Notes under the pieces: model-generated
Databases searched by the model: none
The model's input: only the letters and a program-made list of their open reading frames with translations
What the model was told of the DNA's origin: nothing
Part shown: one piece after another, positions 35,816-47,798 of the stretch
Layout: each line of letters opens with the position of its first letter
How positions within the stretch are numbered: the first letter of the stretch is position 1
Assembly: GCA_036172665.1 (NCBI GenBank)
Contig: CM069870.1
Coordinates: forward strand, 63,240,212-63,304,211
Length of the DNA stretch: 64,000 nucleotides
Direction of reading: 5' to 3'
DNA from: Prosopocoilus inquinatus
Lineage: Eukaryota > Arthropoda > Insecta > Coleoptera > Lucanidae
Program-made: the position numbers and the translations under genes

Positions 35816-37740
35816 CGATTACAATGCCTTATTCGTGAAGCAAAACGTGTATCTCTTGAAAATCGATTAATTAGTTCAAATAATATCCAGCGCGAATCTT
35901 GGAATATTATAAAAGAACTTCATGGAAGTAAAAAATCTTGTAACATAAATACCATCATTGATGAATCTGAAAATGTAATCGAAGACCCTCTTGTAGCTGC
36001 AAATACATTAAATAAATATTTTTGTTCTATAGCTGACAACATTAAAGGTGATATATCCCAAACAGTAAATCCCTTACATTTTTTGAAAAATTCTTTTAAT
36101 AATAATACTTTCTTTTTTGCACCAATCGATATATCTCAAGTCAGTGAGGCAATAAAGTCACTCAAAAAATCAACTTCTAGTGGCATTGATGAAATAAGCT
36201 TAAAGATTATTCAATCCGTCCCTCATTCGGTTTTACAAATGTTTACTAATTTAATTAATGAAAGTTTTCAAACTGGTACCTTTCCTTCGTTCCTAAAACG
36301 TGTTCGCGTAATACCACTCCATAAAGGTGGCACGGATCACAGTTTTACAAATTTCAGACCTATAGCGGTTACTTCCATATTTTCTAAAATAATAGAGTCA
36401 ATTGTCAATAATGTCATTTCTTATAACATACAATATATTATCTCCGCTGCAATTTGGATTTAAATCAAAAACTAATACTAGTGATGCTATTTATAATTGT
36501 ATATCATTTATTTATGAAAATTTGAACAAAAAATCTTCTGTGACGTAGCAAAAGCTTTTGACTGCGTGTATCATAATATTTTACTCGAAAAATTACACAG
36601 CTATGGATTCAGAGGTGTAGTTAACGATTGGTTCAAGTCACATCTGACAGATCGGTATCAGTCTGTTAATCTAACTGTACACTCAGAAAAAGCAAAATCA
36701 GACCTGCTGAATGTCAATAACGGTGTTCCTCAGGGTTTAGTACTGGGGCCAATTTTATTCTTACTTTACATAAACGATATTACGTCGTTAAAATTATCGG
36801 GTCATGTTACACTTTTTGCTGACGATACTTCTATTAGCTGGTCAGCCATAGACAACCATGACTTAACACGTCAAATAAATGAAGATTTGAACATTTTGCA
36901 AATTTGGTTCAGTAGTAATTTTTTAAAGTTGAATTTCAACAAAACTAAATTAATTCTGTTTAGGAACAACGAACCCTTAACCATAGGTATAAATAATAGC
37001 TTTGTAAATCAAATTTCTACACATAAATTCTTAGGGATTATTCTCGACAAGGATGTCAAATGGACACATCATATACAAGATTTAACAATGAAATTAGCTA
37101 AAGATTGTTTTCTAATTCGTACCATTTTTTTCTAATCTCGGTCTTCCATCAGCGCTACAAGTATATCACTCAGTATTCGAATCTAAATTAAGATATGGAA
37201 TTAGTTTTTGGGGCTTTGCAACTTTTGAAAATATCAATAAATTATTTGTAATTCAAAAAAGGGCAGTTAGAATCATTTGTGGAGCAGAACAAAACGCACA
37301 TTGCCGTCCATTGTTTATAAATTCAAAAATTTTAAGTTTTCTCACTCTTTTTATTGGAAATCTTAACTATTGTACACAAAAATCAAAATTTTCTAAAAAG
37401 AAATTTTGATGTGCATAATTATTTCACCAGAAATAATGATTCTCTGCACCTACCGCTTCCTCACACTACATACGTGAAGCAATCTCCATTTTATATGAGT
37501 AAGATTCTTTTTAATAAGCTTCCTAATGAACTGCGCATAATTTCTAACGTAAAAAAATTCAGATTTAAATTGAAAAGTATCCTACTAAGTCAGGCATTTT
37601 ATTCTGTAAACGAATTTATTATATTTAATTTTACTAGTTGACTTATTTAGTGATGTCTTTATATTATATTTTTAAATTCTGTACTATATGTTTATGTCTA
37701 TATCCACAGCTGGTTTCAGGACAATAAATTTGAATTTGAA
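35816..37740 (+). pseudogene. Jockey/CR1-group LINE pol, 5'-truncated with frameshifts
   Basis: 35816-36463 is one frame (RLQCLIREAKRVSLENRL ... SGIDEISLKIIQ ... LKRVRVIPLHKGG ... FRPIAVTSIFSKIIE), the linker and RT fingers. A frameshift follows; FGFKSKTNTSDAIYN is in another frame, then a small deletion precedes motif A, DVAKAFDCVYHN (about 36545). 36566-37135 has motif B (NNGVPQGLVLGPILFLLYIND), the catalytic FADDTSI and the thumb (HKFLGIILD). The C-terminus continues in new frames to 37641 (FNKLPNELR ... QAFYSVNEF). The 3' end is a short TTTGAA/TTGAAT microsatellite near 37727-37749, as in CR1/jockey-like LINEs. The endonuclease domain is missing. Confidence 0.85.
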
Positions 37741-37749
37741 TTTGAATTA

Positions 37750-38061
37750 CTATGTCAGATATCAAATAAGTATAAAAATACCAGGTGTTCCGTCTAAAAA
37801 ATTAAAATTTCAGCTTAAAAATCTCAGTTATGCGATGTTCGTTTGTTTTCCTGTAAAAGGACAAATCAAAAATAAAGAAGTTAAAGGGGGTGGGAGTTCT
37901 CGCGTAATCACCCTGTAGAAGCTATTTCTTATAAAAAAAAATAAGATGATAAATTAGTTGCAATTTGCGTTCTATTTTATATATATATATTCTGCTGCGC
38001 CCCCCTTTGAAGACTTATGCGCCTCCCCAGGGGGGCGCACCCCACAGTTTGGGAAACGCTG
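37750..38061. other. Right end of the hAT element and a small repeat remnant
   Basis: 37786-37917 looks like the end of another element (CCAGGTGTTCCGTC ... ATCACCCTGTA). It is followed by the GC-rich hAT terminus from about 37995. Confidence 0.45.
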
Positions 38062-38069
38062 CCCTAAGA

Positions 38070-38973
38070 GATCGAAGAACATCGTCATCCGTTATTAACT
38101 AAATCAAAGCACGGATTTAAGTGTATTTTTAGGTTATGAGACTGAGATTAATAACTCATATCATGACCTAATTGAATGCTATATTTACATTTCTGAAACA
38201 ACTTTTTTTTGTAACATAAGTGATTTAAATCCCAAGCAAATTACCTACTCAAGCCTTAACCGATTAACTCCACATAATTACATTATAAATATGGATCTCG
38301 ATCAGTGTGTGTGTGCGCGGGATGTTTTCTCTTCGACTTTAATCCCCCTCGAGTTTCCTGCTTGCTCTGTAATGTGAGCTGTGCTCATGTCTTGTAATAT
38401 TGTGTGTAATCATGCAAATGAATCGCTTCCGCGTGAGGAATGACACCGATTTATTTGACACAGTTATTCGCCGTGAAACTGCATTATCTATAAATTTTCT
38501 CGACAATATAATCTCGCATAATGCATCGCAACACTTGCCTTCTATTATACTATAAATAATGACGTCACGAGTCACATAATTATACCTGTAATTTAGGACT
38601 CCGGTTGTACAATGTAACACGGATGTTGGAAGTCGCGCGTTCTTATGCATTTAAACATTGAATTGAAATTTAATTAGAACGCGTTGCATGCTTCCTTATT
38701 TTTTTTGTGTACAAGATTCAAATCAGAAGCTGCCTGAAAAAATAGAAAATGTTTTATTTTTATACTTAGCTACAATTTATTCCTGTTTCCTACACCATAG
38801 GTTTTTTTGCTTCAAGCTCATAGATAACAGAAATATACCGTGCCTTCAATTGAATTCCCTATTAAAGTAAGCTGTGATTTTTTTATGAAGTTGGCGATAC
38901 AATTGTAGAGAAAACAGTTGTCATTAACTGTCAGTACTGATCATAACATCAAATAAAAACACAACATTAAAGT
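38070..38973. other. No gene recognised
   Basis: Unique-looking sequence; frames at 38339-38650 (-) and 38688-38870 (+) have no domain. Confidence 0.35.
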
Positions 38974-39400
38974 TTAAAGTAGATGCTCAAAGTGCTCTCC
39001 TTCAGCTTGAATACATAAGCGTACTCTGCGTTTCATGTTTTCAAACCCGTTTTCTAAGTGTTCGGGGGTTATGTTAGCACACACATCTGTAATGCCCGCA
39101 CGAAGTTCTTCGATTGTGTGACGCGTAGTTCTAAAAACTGTGTTTTTCATGTGCGGATAAATGAAGTAATCTATAACTGTGAGATCCGGAGACCTTGCAG
39201 GAAAATTCACAATCCGATTATCGAAAAACTGCTGCAGGAAAATCATTGTTTGATGAGCTGTGTGGGCAGTAGCACTGTCTTGCTGAAAAAACCCTTCTGT
39301 AAATTAATCATCACGTAGTTGATTAATGAAAGGTTCTAATAACTTATTTCGGTATCTTTCAGCAGTTACTGAGTCATTAAAAAACACCCAACCATTTTTT
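38974..39400 (-). pseudogene. Mariner-like transposase, C-terminal part, decayed
   Basis: Read on the minus strand: VFFNDSVTAERYRNKLLEPF, an in-frame stop after INQLRDD, then GFFQQDSATAHTA (catalytic Asp box), ARSPDLTVIDYFIYPHMKN (third acidic region; an Asp stands after the SPDL motif), and the family ending CIQAEGEHFEHLL. The N-terminal DNA-binding half is not readable. A transposon-like end with CCTACCCTGTATAT lies near 39690-39705. It would have cut and pasted a TA-targeting element; the stop and truncation make it inactive. Confidence 0.8.
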
Positions 39401-39756
39401 CTAACTTTTTCATTCAAACATTATTTTCTAGAAATTTTCTTTTGCAATAGATGAATTTTTGCATGTGGTCGTGTAAAGAATTAAACGAACTATTAAATAG
39501 AGGGAAAAAATCAGCAGGTTGCCATTTAAGAAAAATCAAGTAGGCATTGGATCTCAGAAACAAGAGCAGATAAACAATTGAAACAAATTGATAATGTAGG
39601 TCCTATTGACTCTAAATCACACACCAAGTTTCAAATAGATACGTCAAACAGTTTTCGGAATATTAAGCCGGTTTCATACTTTTGCCCTACCCTGTATATA
39701 TGGGCCGTATAAAATTCATTTAGTACGTTCCAACTGCGGTAAATATGTAAATTTTA

Positions 39757-40300
39757 AAATAAAAAATAAAATATGTTGACATATCTGGATTGCATTATGC
39801 CGATTTGTACGCCATCGCACATAAGAAGACTTCCCGAATCACACTACTGACTAACTTGTTTATAATAAACACCACATGTGAAATCATCCGTTACAGATAC
39901 GTCATGGGCGCACTTTAAATGTTTATCAACTGACATTTTGGGCGTCATTTCTGGAGATCTCCCGAAACCCATAATTGTGCAGGTCCTATAGAGCTTTTTG
40001 CTGAACGGAGAGACTAGAACCTTATTTCGTACAATTTTCGTCTTCAGTTGTGCTACTGCGATGTCATTAGATGAACCATTGTATCAGGGATGAATGTGGA
40101 ATGCCTCAGCTTCTCTTACATTACATTAGATGAGTTCTTTTTTATCTCTTCCAAAGTTGACATACCGTTGTAAAAGTGAAAAGTGCCATGAACTTTCCTG
40201 GACTTATCTGGATTGAAGCAGTGAGCTGCCGTCAACACCAGATTTGGGTACATAAGTGTACCACCACACCTCTTTCCATTTCCGAATATAGAGACAAAGT
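39757..40300 (-). pseudogene. S1-family (trypsin/chymotrypsin-like) serine protease pseudogene
   Basis: Minus-strand translation gives, in order, FVSIFGNGKRCGGTLMYPN, LVLTAAHC with the catalytic His (40218-40232), NDIAVAQL with the catalytic Asp (near 40063), MGFGRSPEMTPK, and CDSGSLLMCDG with the catalytic Ser (39826-39843). Order and spacing fit a chymotrypsin-fold protease, although the segments between are short. Defects are a frameshift between about 40100 and 40150, an in-frame TGA (FHIHP-stop-YNG, 40084-40086) and TAG just before CDSG (39844-39846). DSGGP has become DSGSL. No introns are visible between His, Asp and Ser, which suggests a retrocopy or a compact decayed gene. N-terminal sequence before the protease domain is not seen. 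Confidence 0.75.
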
Positions 40301-40449
40301 TATTATGTTATGTTATTATTATTTACTTGAATTCTTAAAAAATGGATAAATATTTCTTAATTCTGATTTTCAATTCTCGTTTTTTCTTCCTTTTCCGCTT
40401 TTCTCTTTCTAATTTCATTCTTTATTTCATAGATACGTTATTTTTAACT
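40301..40449. other. T-rich spacer
   Basis: Low-complexity pyrimidine-rich sequence that continues beyond the foldback at 40450-40735. Confidence 0.4.
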
Positions 40450-40516
40450 GAAATTGACTCTTGTCAGTTGAAATTTCTTTTTAAATTTTTACCGGACCCT
40501 ATTAAACACGGGAAAA

Positions 40517-40560
40517 GACTCAACGTTTTCACTATCGCCTGATAGCTTCGTCAGTAGTGA
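40517..40560 (-). ncRNA. Degenerate hammerhead motif, left arm of the family A foldback
   Basis: CUGACGA, stem II GCUAUC-AGGC-GAUAGU and a GAAAACGUU junction are present, but an extra A follows GAAA and stem I has lost two of five pairs. Probably inactive. Confidence 0.5.
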
Positions 40561-40646
40561 AAAAAAAATAGATAAACAAATTGTCAAGAAAAACAAGTTG
40601 TTGTTACCGTTTCGTTTCTCTTGACAGCTTGTTTATTTATTTTTAT

Positions 40647-40688
40647 CATTCCTGACGAAGCTATCAAGCGATAGTGAAACGTTGAGTG
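40647..40688 (+). ncRNA. Hammerhead ribozyme motif, right arm of the family A foldback
   Basis: Stem I CAUUC pairs with GAGUG (one G-U); CUGACGA; one unpaired A; stem II GCUAUC-AAGC-GAUAGU (6 bp, one G-U); GAAA; stem III AC/GU with no loop; U17. Confidence 0.72.
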
Positions 40689-41022
40689 TTCTTCTCATTT
40701 TTAATAGTGTCCGGTCAAAGTTTAAAATCTATTCTCTTATTATTTTTAGCGTTTTCTTTCCGCCTTCCGTTTTCTTACACTGTTTTCAGATCGACTTTTA
40801 AAGTTCTCCTTTATCTTTGTATCTCTTATTATCACATATTTTGACTGAGTCTTCAGGAATTTTTCTTTTTAAAACAAAGTCCTTAATTTTTATCTTTCCA
40901 AGATTTATTCATATATTCATTCTCCGACTTCATTCTTATTTTTTTACGTGTTCATTATTAATGCTTTCTTTTCCCTTCTTCCTTTTTTCTTCGTCAATTT
41001 TTGTTCTTTTTTCATTATTATA

Positions 41023-41434
41023 CAGGCTGGTTTATTAGCTCACTGTCAAGCTTTGCCATACGTCCGATTTCACTTATTTAAGGAAATAGAAACCTTTTCT
41101 CAAAGTTTTGATTGTATGTATTTTAATGTTTCAAGACACTTAAATATTTACATTTTAAATTCAAAATCATGTAAATACACAATTCTAATAAATATCCAAA
41201 ATTTCTCCTCCCGTTGCAATGGATGCTTCGCAACGACGAACTGAAGAGTTTTTCACTCAAATGAAAAGGTTTAGTTTATCCCTGATAAGGTTTAGCTGAT
41301 TTCTAATTTGTTAAAAAATAATAATAAATAAAACAAAATTAAAATTAAAATACTATACAAGATTTTTTTTTTCTTAAAATTACATAAGCTTTCATAAGGC
41401 AAAGCTTGTCGGTGAACGCTAATAAATCACCCTG
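41023..41434. repeat. TA-flanked MITE, 0.41 kb
   Basis: The left end CAGGCTGGTTTATTAGCTC and the inverted right end CAGGGTGATTTATTAGCGTT both continue into AAGCTTTGCC. TA on each side suits mariner-type mobilisation. Confidence 0.75.
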
Positions 41435-42520
41435 TATATTGATGGTACTTTTTTAAATTGTTTTGATGTCCACTTTTCTTCGTTAAAATTCCTTAACTCT
41501 CATAATTCTTTCAATTTCACAAATTGCCCTGAAATGCCTGCCCTGTTTTCAGGTTCATTTTGTTTTTAATGTCATTTTGATGTCATTTTTTGCCAGCTGT
41601 TCAATTTTTTTTATGATTAAACTGACGGTCTTTTCAAATCTACATTAGTTTCTAATTTTTTTAACAATAGGCTTGCGAACTAACATCCATCAAATTAATT
41701 GAGATAAATAACAGGAGTAATTAAATTACTTTCAATCGTATTAACGTCGCAGAGTAATAATATTGCTTTTATTAGACACAGTCGATCAATTTCAATCAGC
41801 AAGTACAGTTGCGGATACAATTTTTAGGACATCCTCTGCAGCGATCAAGTCTTTCAAATGTGATCAAACCAAAATGGCTGGTACGTATGACTGAAGCCAA
41901 AAGTAAATTTCTTTGTTGACGATTTATTGTATTGGTGAGATGGCTGTGGTGTTCGAAATTTTCTGTCCGCAACTGTACATAACTATTTCCTTTGCGCAAA
42001 ACAAATTATTTTTTATTGGATCATCAAATGATGCATGGCGAATTTTCCTTGGGCATCTAACGCCTCCCGGAGTTATTTATAACTCCGAGGTCGTCGGTTT
42101 TCTGCGCCAAGTGAACCGTTAAAACGCTTTCAACAATTGCCGATGCAGTTCTGGCCATTAAGTGCACCTATTTAATATTATAATTTCTTCCGCACAACGT
42201 GCCCGACGATAATATTATATCCAAGGCACAAGGTCAGCGTGCAGAAAACGCTCGTGAACGCGAGCAAACGACCATAATCAGTCTGTACCGAAGGAAACGG
42301 ATTTTTCTTTTGCTAGAACGTCGATTACGTAAAGCCCGAGCTATACCTATACGTACACTTCCCGTTTCCCGATGACCCCGATATCCAAAGAAATAAGCAA
42401 GTACGAGTTGGATCAGTTAATGTCAAAGACCACTTCAATAAATAAAGATTTTTCAACAAGTTTTTCATAATGAGAAGTTGAAGCATGGAAATTAAAATGA
42501 ATTAAAGAAGAAAATCAAAT
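41435..42520. other. No gene recognised
   Basis: Mostly unique-looking sequence. 42040-42400 is GC-richer and could be regulatory, but nothing specific can be named. Confidence 0.35.
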
Positions 42521-45500
42521 CTTCTTCACTACATGCGGAAGATCTGAGACGTGAAGAAGATCTGAGATAGATCTGAGATACGAAAGAGATCTAAAACGTG
42601 AAGAAGATTTTAGAACTGATTAAAAAGAAAAACTCAAATCTTCTTCACGTTGTAAAAAAGAAGGTCTAAGACGTAGAGGAGATCCGGGATGTACAAAAGA
42701 TCTAAGATGTGAAGAATAAAAAAAGCACACGTAGTGGAGAAGGTTCAAGACGTGCAGAAGATCTGAGTACTGAATAAGACGTGAAAAAGATCTGAGACCA
42801 AAAGAAAATTTTGGTAGTGAATGAAAGACTCACTTGGTGAAGAAGTTATATGACGTGAAGAAGATCTGAGATGGAAAAAAGATTCATGACGTGAAGGAGA
42901 TTTGAGTAGTGAATAAGACGTGAAGAAGATCCGAGACTTGAAGAAGATTTGGATAGTGAAGAAACGAAAAAACTCACATGATGAAGATTTAAAAGGTGAG
43001 AAGGATCTGAGATGGAAAGAAGGTCCAAGTCGTGAAGAAGATTTGAGTAGTGAATAAAAGGTGAAGAAGACGGGAGTCTTGAAGAAAATTTGGGTAGTGA
43101 ATGAAACGAAAAGAACTCACATGATGTAGGTACAAAACGTGAAAAAGATCTGCAATGGAAAAAAGGTCCAAGTCGTGAAGAAGATTTGAGTAGTGAATAA
43201 GAGGTGAAGAAGATCGGAGTCTTAAAAGAAAATTTGGGTAGTGGATGAAACAAAGATTTAAGTATTGAATAAGAGGTGAAGAAGATTGGAATCTTGAAGA
43301 AAATTTGGGTAGTGAATGAAATGAAAAATTATGAAGATACGAGCTTTTGTTTTGTTCTAGTCTAATGGTAAATTGGTGGCTATTAATCAGAAGAAAAACT
43401 TAGATTCCAACAATTAAATAAAGATCAAGTCAAGCTTTTCGGAACTGCCTACCTCAAAGATCTTTTTGTAAACAAAACAAGAAGATCCCAGATGTGAAAA
43501 AAATCTGAGACGTGAAGAAGATCCAAAACTTGAAAGAGATCTGAGATGTGAAAAATAAAAGAAGTAGTTAATAAGACGTGAATAAGACGTAAAGAAGATT
43601 TGAAGCGTGAAGAAGATTCGGGACTTGAAGATTTGGGTAATGCATGAAACAAATAAAAACTAACACGATAAAGAAGATAAAAGACGTGAAAAAACTGAGA
43701 TGGAAAAAATTCCAAGATGTGAAGAAGATTTGAAGGGTTAATAACGAAGAAAGTCCAAATTTTCTTCACATACTGAAGATGATCTAATACGCAGAGATGT
43801 AAGCTTTTTGTTCTAGTCTAATGTATAATGGACGGCGATTAATTAAGAGAAACACTTACATTCCAAAAATTAAATACAGATCAAGAGAAAAATTTTCAAA
43901 ACTGATTAGCTTAAAGATCTTTTTGTAAACAAAATACGACGATCTGAGATGTGAAAGAGATCTGAGACGTAAAGAAGATCGAAGACGTGAAAGAGATCTA
44001 AGACGTGAAGAATAAAAAAACCACACGCGTAGTGAAGAAGGTACAAGACCTGAAGAAGATTTGAGGAGTGAATAAGACGTGAAGAAGATTTGAAACCTGA
44101 AGAAGATCCGAGATTTGAAGAAGATTTGGATAGTGAATAAAAGAAATAAATACTCACATGGTAAAGAGGATATAAGACATGAAAAAGATCTGAGATAGAA
44201 AAAGGTCTAACGGGTGAAAAAAAATTGAATAGTATACAAAGAAAAAAGTTCAAATTTTCTTCACATACTGAAGATTTTAAACGTGAAGAAGATCCCAGAC
44301 TTGAGAAAGATTTGGGTAACGACTAAAAGGAATAAAAACTCACATGCTGAAGAGGATATAAGACGTGAAAAAGAGCTGAGATAGAAAAAAGTTCTAAGAC
44401 GTGAAGAATGTTTGAATAGTGAATAAAGAAAAAAAATCAAATCTTCTTCACGTAGTCAAGATTATCTGATACGTGAAGAAAATGTGAGGTTTTGTTTTGT
44501 TCTAGTCTAAAATATAATTGATGGCGATTAATCAGGAGAAAGGCTTAGATTCCAAAAATTAAATAAAGATCAAGACAAGATTTTCTAAACTGATTAGTTT
44601 AAAGATCTTTTTGTAAACAAAATAAGAAAATCCGAGATGTGAAAAAGATCTGAGACGTGAAGAAGACGTGAAACAGTGAAGTGAAGAATAAAAGAAAAAG
44701 CACATGAAGTGAGGAATGTCCAACACGTGAAGAAGATTTTAGTAGTGAATAAGACGTGAAGAAGATTTGAGATCTGAAGAAGATCCGAGACTTGAAGAAG
44801 ATTTGGATAATTAATAAAAGAAATAAAACTCGCGTGGTGAAGAGGATGTAAGACGTGAAAAAGATCTGAGATAGAAAAAGGTCTAAGAGGTGAAAAAAAA
44901 AAATGAATAGTACATTAAGAAAAAGTCCAAATCTTCTTTACATACTGAAGATTTCAGACGTGAAGAAGATCCCAGACATGAAAAAGATTTGGGTAATGAA
45001 TAAAAGGAATAAACACTCACATGGTGAAGAGGATATAAGATGTAAAAATATGTGAGGTGGAGAAAAATTCTAAGACGAGTGAGGAAGATTTGAACAGGAG
45101 ATAAAGAAAAAAAATCTTCCTCACATACTGAAGATGATCTGATACGTAAAAAAGATATGAGCTTTTGATTTGTTCTAGTCTAATGTATGATTGACGACGA
45201 TTAATCAGAAGAAAAAGACTCCAAAAATTAAATAAAGATCGTTTTGTAAACCAAATAAGAAGATCCGAGATGTGAAAAAGATCCGAGACGCGAAGAAGAC
45301 GTGAAACAGTTCTAAGACGTAAATAATAAAAGAAAAATACACATAGTGAAGAAGGACCAAGACGGAAAGGGGATCTGAGTAGAGAATAAGACGTGTAGAA
45401 GATTTGAGACATGAAGAAAATCCGAGACTTGAAGAAGATTTGGATTGTGAATAAAATAAATAAAAATTCACATGGTGAAGAAAATATAAGACGTGAAGAA

Positions 45501-45675
45501 TATCTGAAATGTAAAAAAGGTCTAAGACGTGAAGTAGATTTGAATGGTGGCTAAAGAAAAAGGCTCAAATCTTCTTCACATAGTGAAGATGATCTGGCAG
45601 GTGAAGAAGATGTGAGCTTTTGTTTTGTTCTAGTGTAATGCTTGCTTGGTGGCGATTAACCAGGAAAGAGAATGA
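42521..45675 (+). repeat. Minisatellite with 18-bp sub-repeat inside a higher-order repeat
   Basis: The basic word is close to GTGAAGAAGATCTGAGAC, which in one frame reads Glu-Asp-Leu-Arg-Arg-Glu over and over. A distinct block of about 120 bp (GAGCTTTTGTTTTGTTCTAG ... GATCTTTTTGTAAACAAAA) recurs near 43341, 43800, 44487, 45159 and 45614, giving spacings of about 460, 687, 672 and 455 bp. The long minus-strand frames (42846-43253, 43449-43769, 43906-44253, 45017-45412) are translations of the repeat (DLFHVLDLLHVSD type) and are not called as genes. Confidence 0.85.
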
Positions 45676-45712
45676 GATTCCAAAAATTATATTGTCACTA
45701 TACCAGAAGAAT

Positions 45713-46252
45713 TGTTACGATGTAAGAAAAACCGGGTCCTCCTTCAGGGACGGCTTCAACATGTCACCAATATGATAAAATTTTTATGCAAAACATTGGT
45801 TTCCAAAATGAAATAATTTGTTCTCCTTTAAGTGTTCCTGTATCATGTTGTGGGGTAAGAAAAATATAGTTAACGTAGTTATGTTATCACTACGTTACGT
45901 TTTCCCTTATATTGAGCACTAACTTGCATGGCAGGATATTGGCGAACGGAACATAATAATTAATTTAAGGTCTACATTACCTCGCCTATTTGCACCACAT
46001 TCTCGCCCCCCGCACTCGCCAAGGTCGTTTCAGAAGTCACAAATAGAATTTACCAATACAATAAACTAATTATATTAACGAATGTTAAGACTAATTCATA
46101 ACTGATTATTATCAACAGCCTAATCACTAGTAACTGACTGAATGAATAATTCTTAATAATGATTATGATATTAATAATCCAATAACGAATTACTAACTGC
46201 CCCTATTGATCTACAAAGTTCCTCTTTTTATACCACCCGTGTCGGTTGTCAC
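45713..46252 (-). mobile_element. Possible solo LTR on the minus strand
   Basis: On the minus strand it starts TGTGACAACCGACACGGG, soon followed by GGTATAAAAAGAGG (TATA box, about 46213-46226), and ends near TACATCGTAACA at 45713. TG...CA ends plus a TATA box suggest an LTR. There is no partner LTR, coding region or convincing target duplication. Confidence 0.35.
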
Positions 46253-47639
46253 AAAGTGCGTTTTCTAAAAGTTTATTTGGTCTAAAGATTGATTATAAAA
46301 ATAGTCAGTGTCTCGTCGGCGAAAACACAATTAAAGAGCTAGCACGTTAATTGCTTTTAATGAAATAAGATCCGCTGGTGTAGCACTGCAAGTAAGCTCA
46401 AACGACTCGTATTCAACATGGAATTCCCTCTATTACAACATTAATTTGCGTACGTTCCTTGACCGAAGAGGCTTTGATCTGCAACGTAAGCAAACGTCGG
46501 TCGGTCATTCATGCCTAGACCCGTGACGATAACCGCACCTGTGAAATGCAACTAATGATTTTTGCCTAAAACACGCGTGTTAAATTTTGTGTAAATTCAA
46601 AAGTAAAAAACGAATTTAGAAAGTGATTTTTCAAATATGACAATGTAAAGATCAAGACGAGATTTCCAAAACTAAGCGTTTCAGAACTGTTTTCTTTCTT
46701 AATGACGTACGAAGTGGACCACCAATAACAAATAATTTACAATTAAAATAAATTCCGGTAATTCTATTCCAACAACTTCTACCACAGAGGATAATAGAAA
46801 CGTCCCACTGACTTTTGACTGGTAAACGCGAAGCGCTTACACCAATTTAAATAATTTTGCATACGTCTGCTCGTCCGTCCGCGTTGCATTAACGACGTTT
46901 TCCGGTTCGATTTGCGGTTGAGATGGCGAAAAGAAAAACGCACTTGGATGTTGGCCTAGCGAGCCAAACGTGTAATTTAGGACCATTACGAATGCGGACG
47001 AAATCTAGAATACACCATCCGCAAATAACACAAAGTGCATCCAGGATATTTACAACTGTTTTATCGGCTTATTAAGTGCGTTTTTATGCACGCTGACCTA
47101 GGGACCTAATTCTCCACATAGCCAATAGACCTTTTACCGTACCTTCGTTATTACCTTCTCTTTTAACTTTTCACCGCGCACCATCATCTTTATTTGCCAG
47201 TCATTCGTCGCTGTCGTCGTTCGGCTTACTCAGATAAGCATATTATTATTACTATTATTGCTATTATTATAGCTCGAGAAACATTCACCGTCATATAATC
47301 TATGGACTTTATCTGATGGTGTGGTAAAATGTTTTTCATTAATTTTTAAACAAGTACTAGACAGATAATATTTCTGGGACAATAATCCGTTCCATTTAGC
47401 TGGTAGGTGCACTGGTCATACAAAAACTAGAAGTCCGGTTAAAGGTTAAAAACTATTTTCTTATTGACTTATATAATTATATTATAAGGGATTACTTAAC
47501 GCACGCGACAAACGAATGGCATTACAATAAAAAAACAACTGAAATATTAAAAGCTCCGGAAATAAAAAAAGACAAGAAATCTAAACCTTAATGCGCCTTG
47601 TTAAAACCGATGAAATACAGTACACCGAGGAAACCTCCC
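46253..47639. other. No gene recognised
   Basis: Mixed composition, some GC-richer patches (46860-47000). No frame with a domain. Confidence 0.35.
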
Positions 47640-47790
47640 CGAGGTTCTTCATGTTAACCAAAATTGTTTGGCTTCCCCTGGACGACAACACCGCGACTCG
47701 GAGCAAAACCCCTCCAAGCACCAGGCACTGGGGTCTCCACAAGACGTACTCCGGCCACGTCGGAAATTAATAAAGCCAGAGCTGGCCGTA
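47640..47790 (-). repeat. Third copy of the dispersed repeat at 18.3 and 19.0 kb, inverted
   Basis: Its reverse complement gives GGCTTTATTAATTTCCGAC, CTTGTGGAGACCCCAGTGCC-like and GGAGGGGTTTTGCTCC, matching 18520-18610. The copia element begins directly after it. Confidence 0.6.
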
Positions 47791-47798
47791 ACTGACAA

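Larger units (their letters stand above)
30722..38069. mobile_element. hAT-type DNA transposon remnant, 7.3 kb, filled with nested insertions
   Basis: The element runs 30730-38061. The left end CAGCGTTTCCCAAACT and the right end AGTTTGGGAAACGCTG are perfect inverted repeats, both followed by GCGMCCCCC-like sequence. The flanking octamers CTCTAAGA (30722-30729) and CCCTAAGA (38062-38069) match at 7 of 8 positions, the target-duplication length expected for hAT. No hAT transposase remains. The interior contains a foldback, a T-rich tandem duplication, a Penelope-like element and a LINE, so its present length is mostly later insertions. Confidence 0.8.
40450..40735. repeat. Foldback element of HHR family A (full copy)
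   Basis: The arms run from TACCGGACCCTATTAAACACG to the inverse near 40725 (AATAGTGTCCGGTCAAAG), with an inner stem AAACAAGCTGTCAAGAGAAA-like near 40575-40640. Each arm has a hammerhead core, one per strand; the plus-strand copy is intact and the minus-strand copy degenerate. Inserted in T-rich sequence. Confidence 0.8.

Noticed and set aside
38974..39246. Functional SETMAR-like host gene
   Set aside because: Upstream in-frame stop and missing N-terminal half make it a decayed mariner transposase.
42846..45471. Long minus-strand open frames (DLFHVLDLLHVSD-like repeats)
   Set aside because: They are reverse translations of the purine-rich minisatellite; composition, not coding, keeps them open.
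42521..45675. CRISPR array
   Set aside because: Repeats are degenerate and contiguous, with no uniform spacers, in an evidently eukaryotic sequence.
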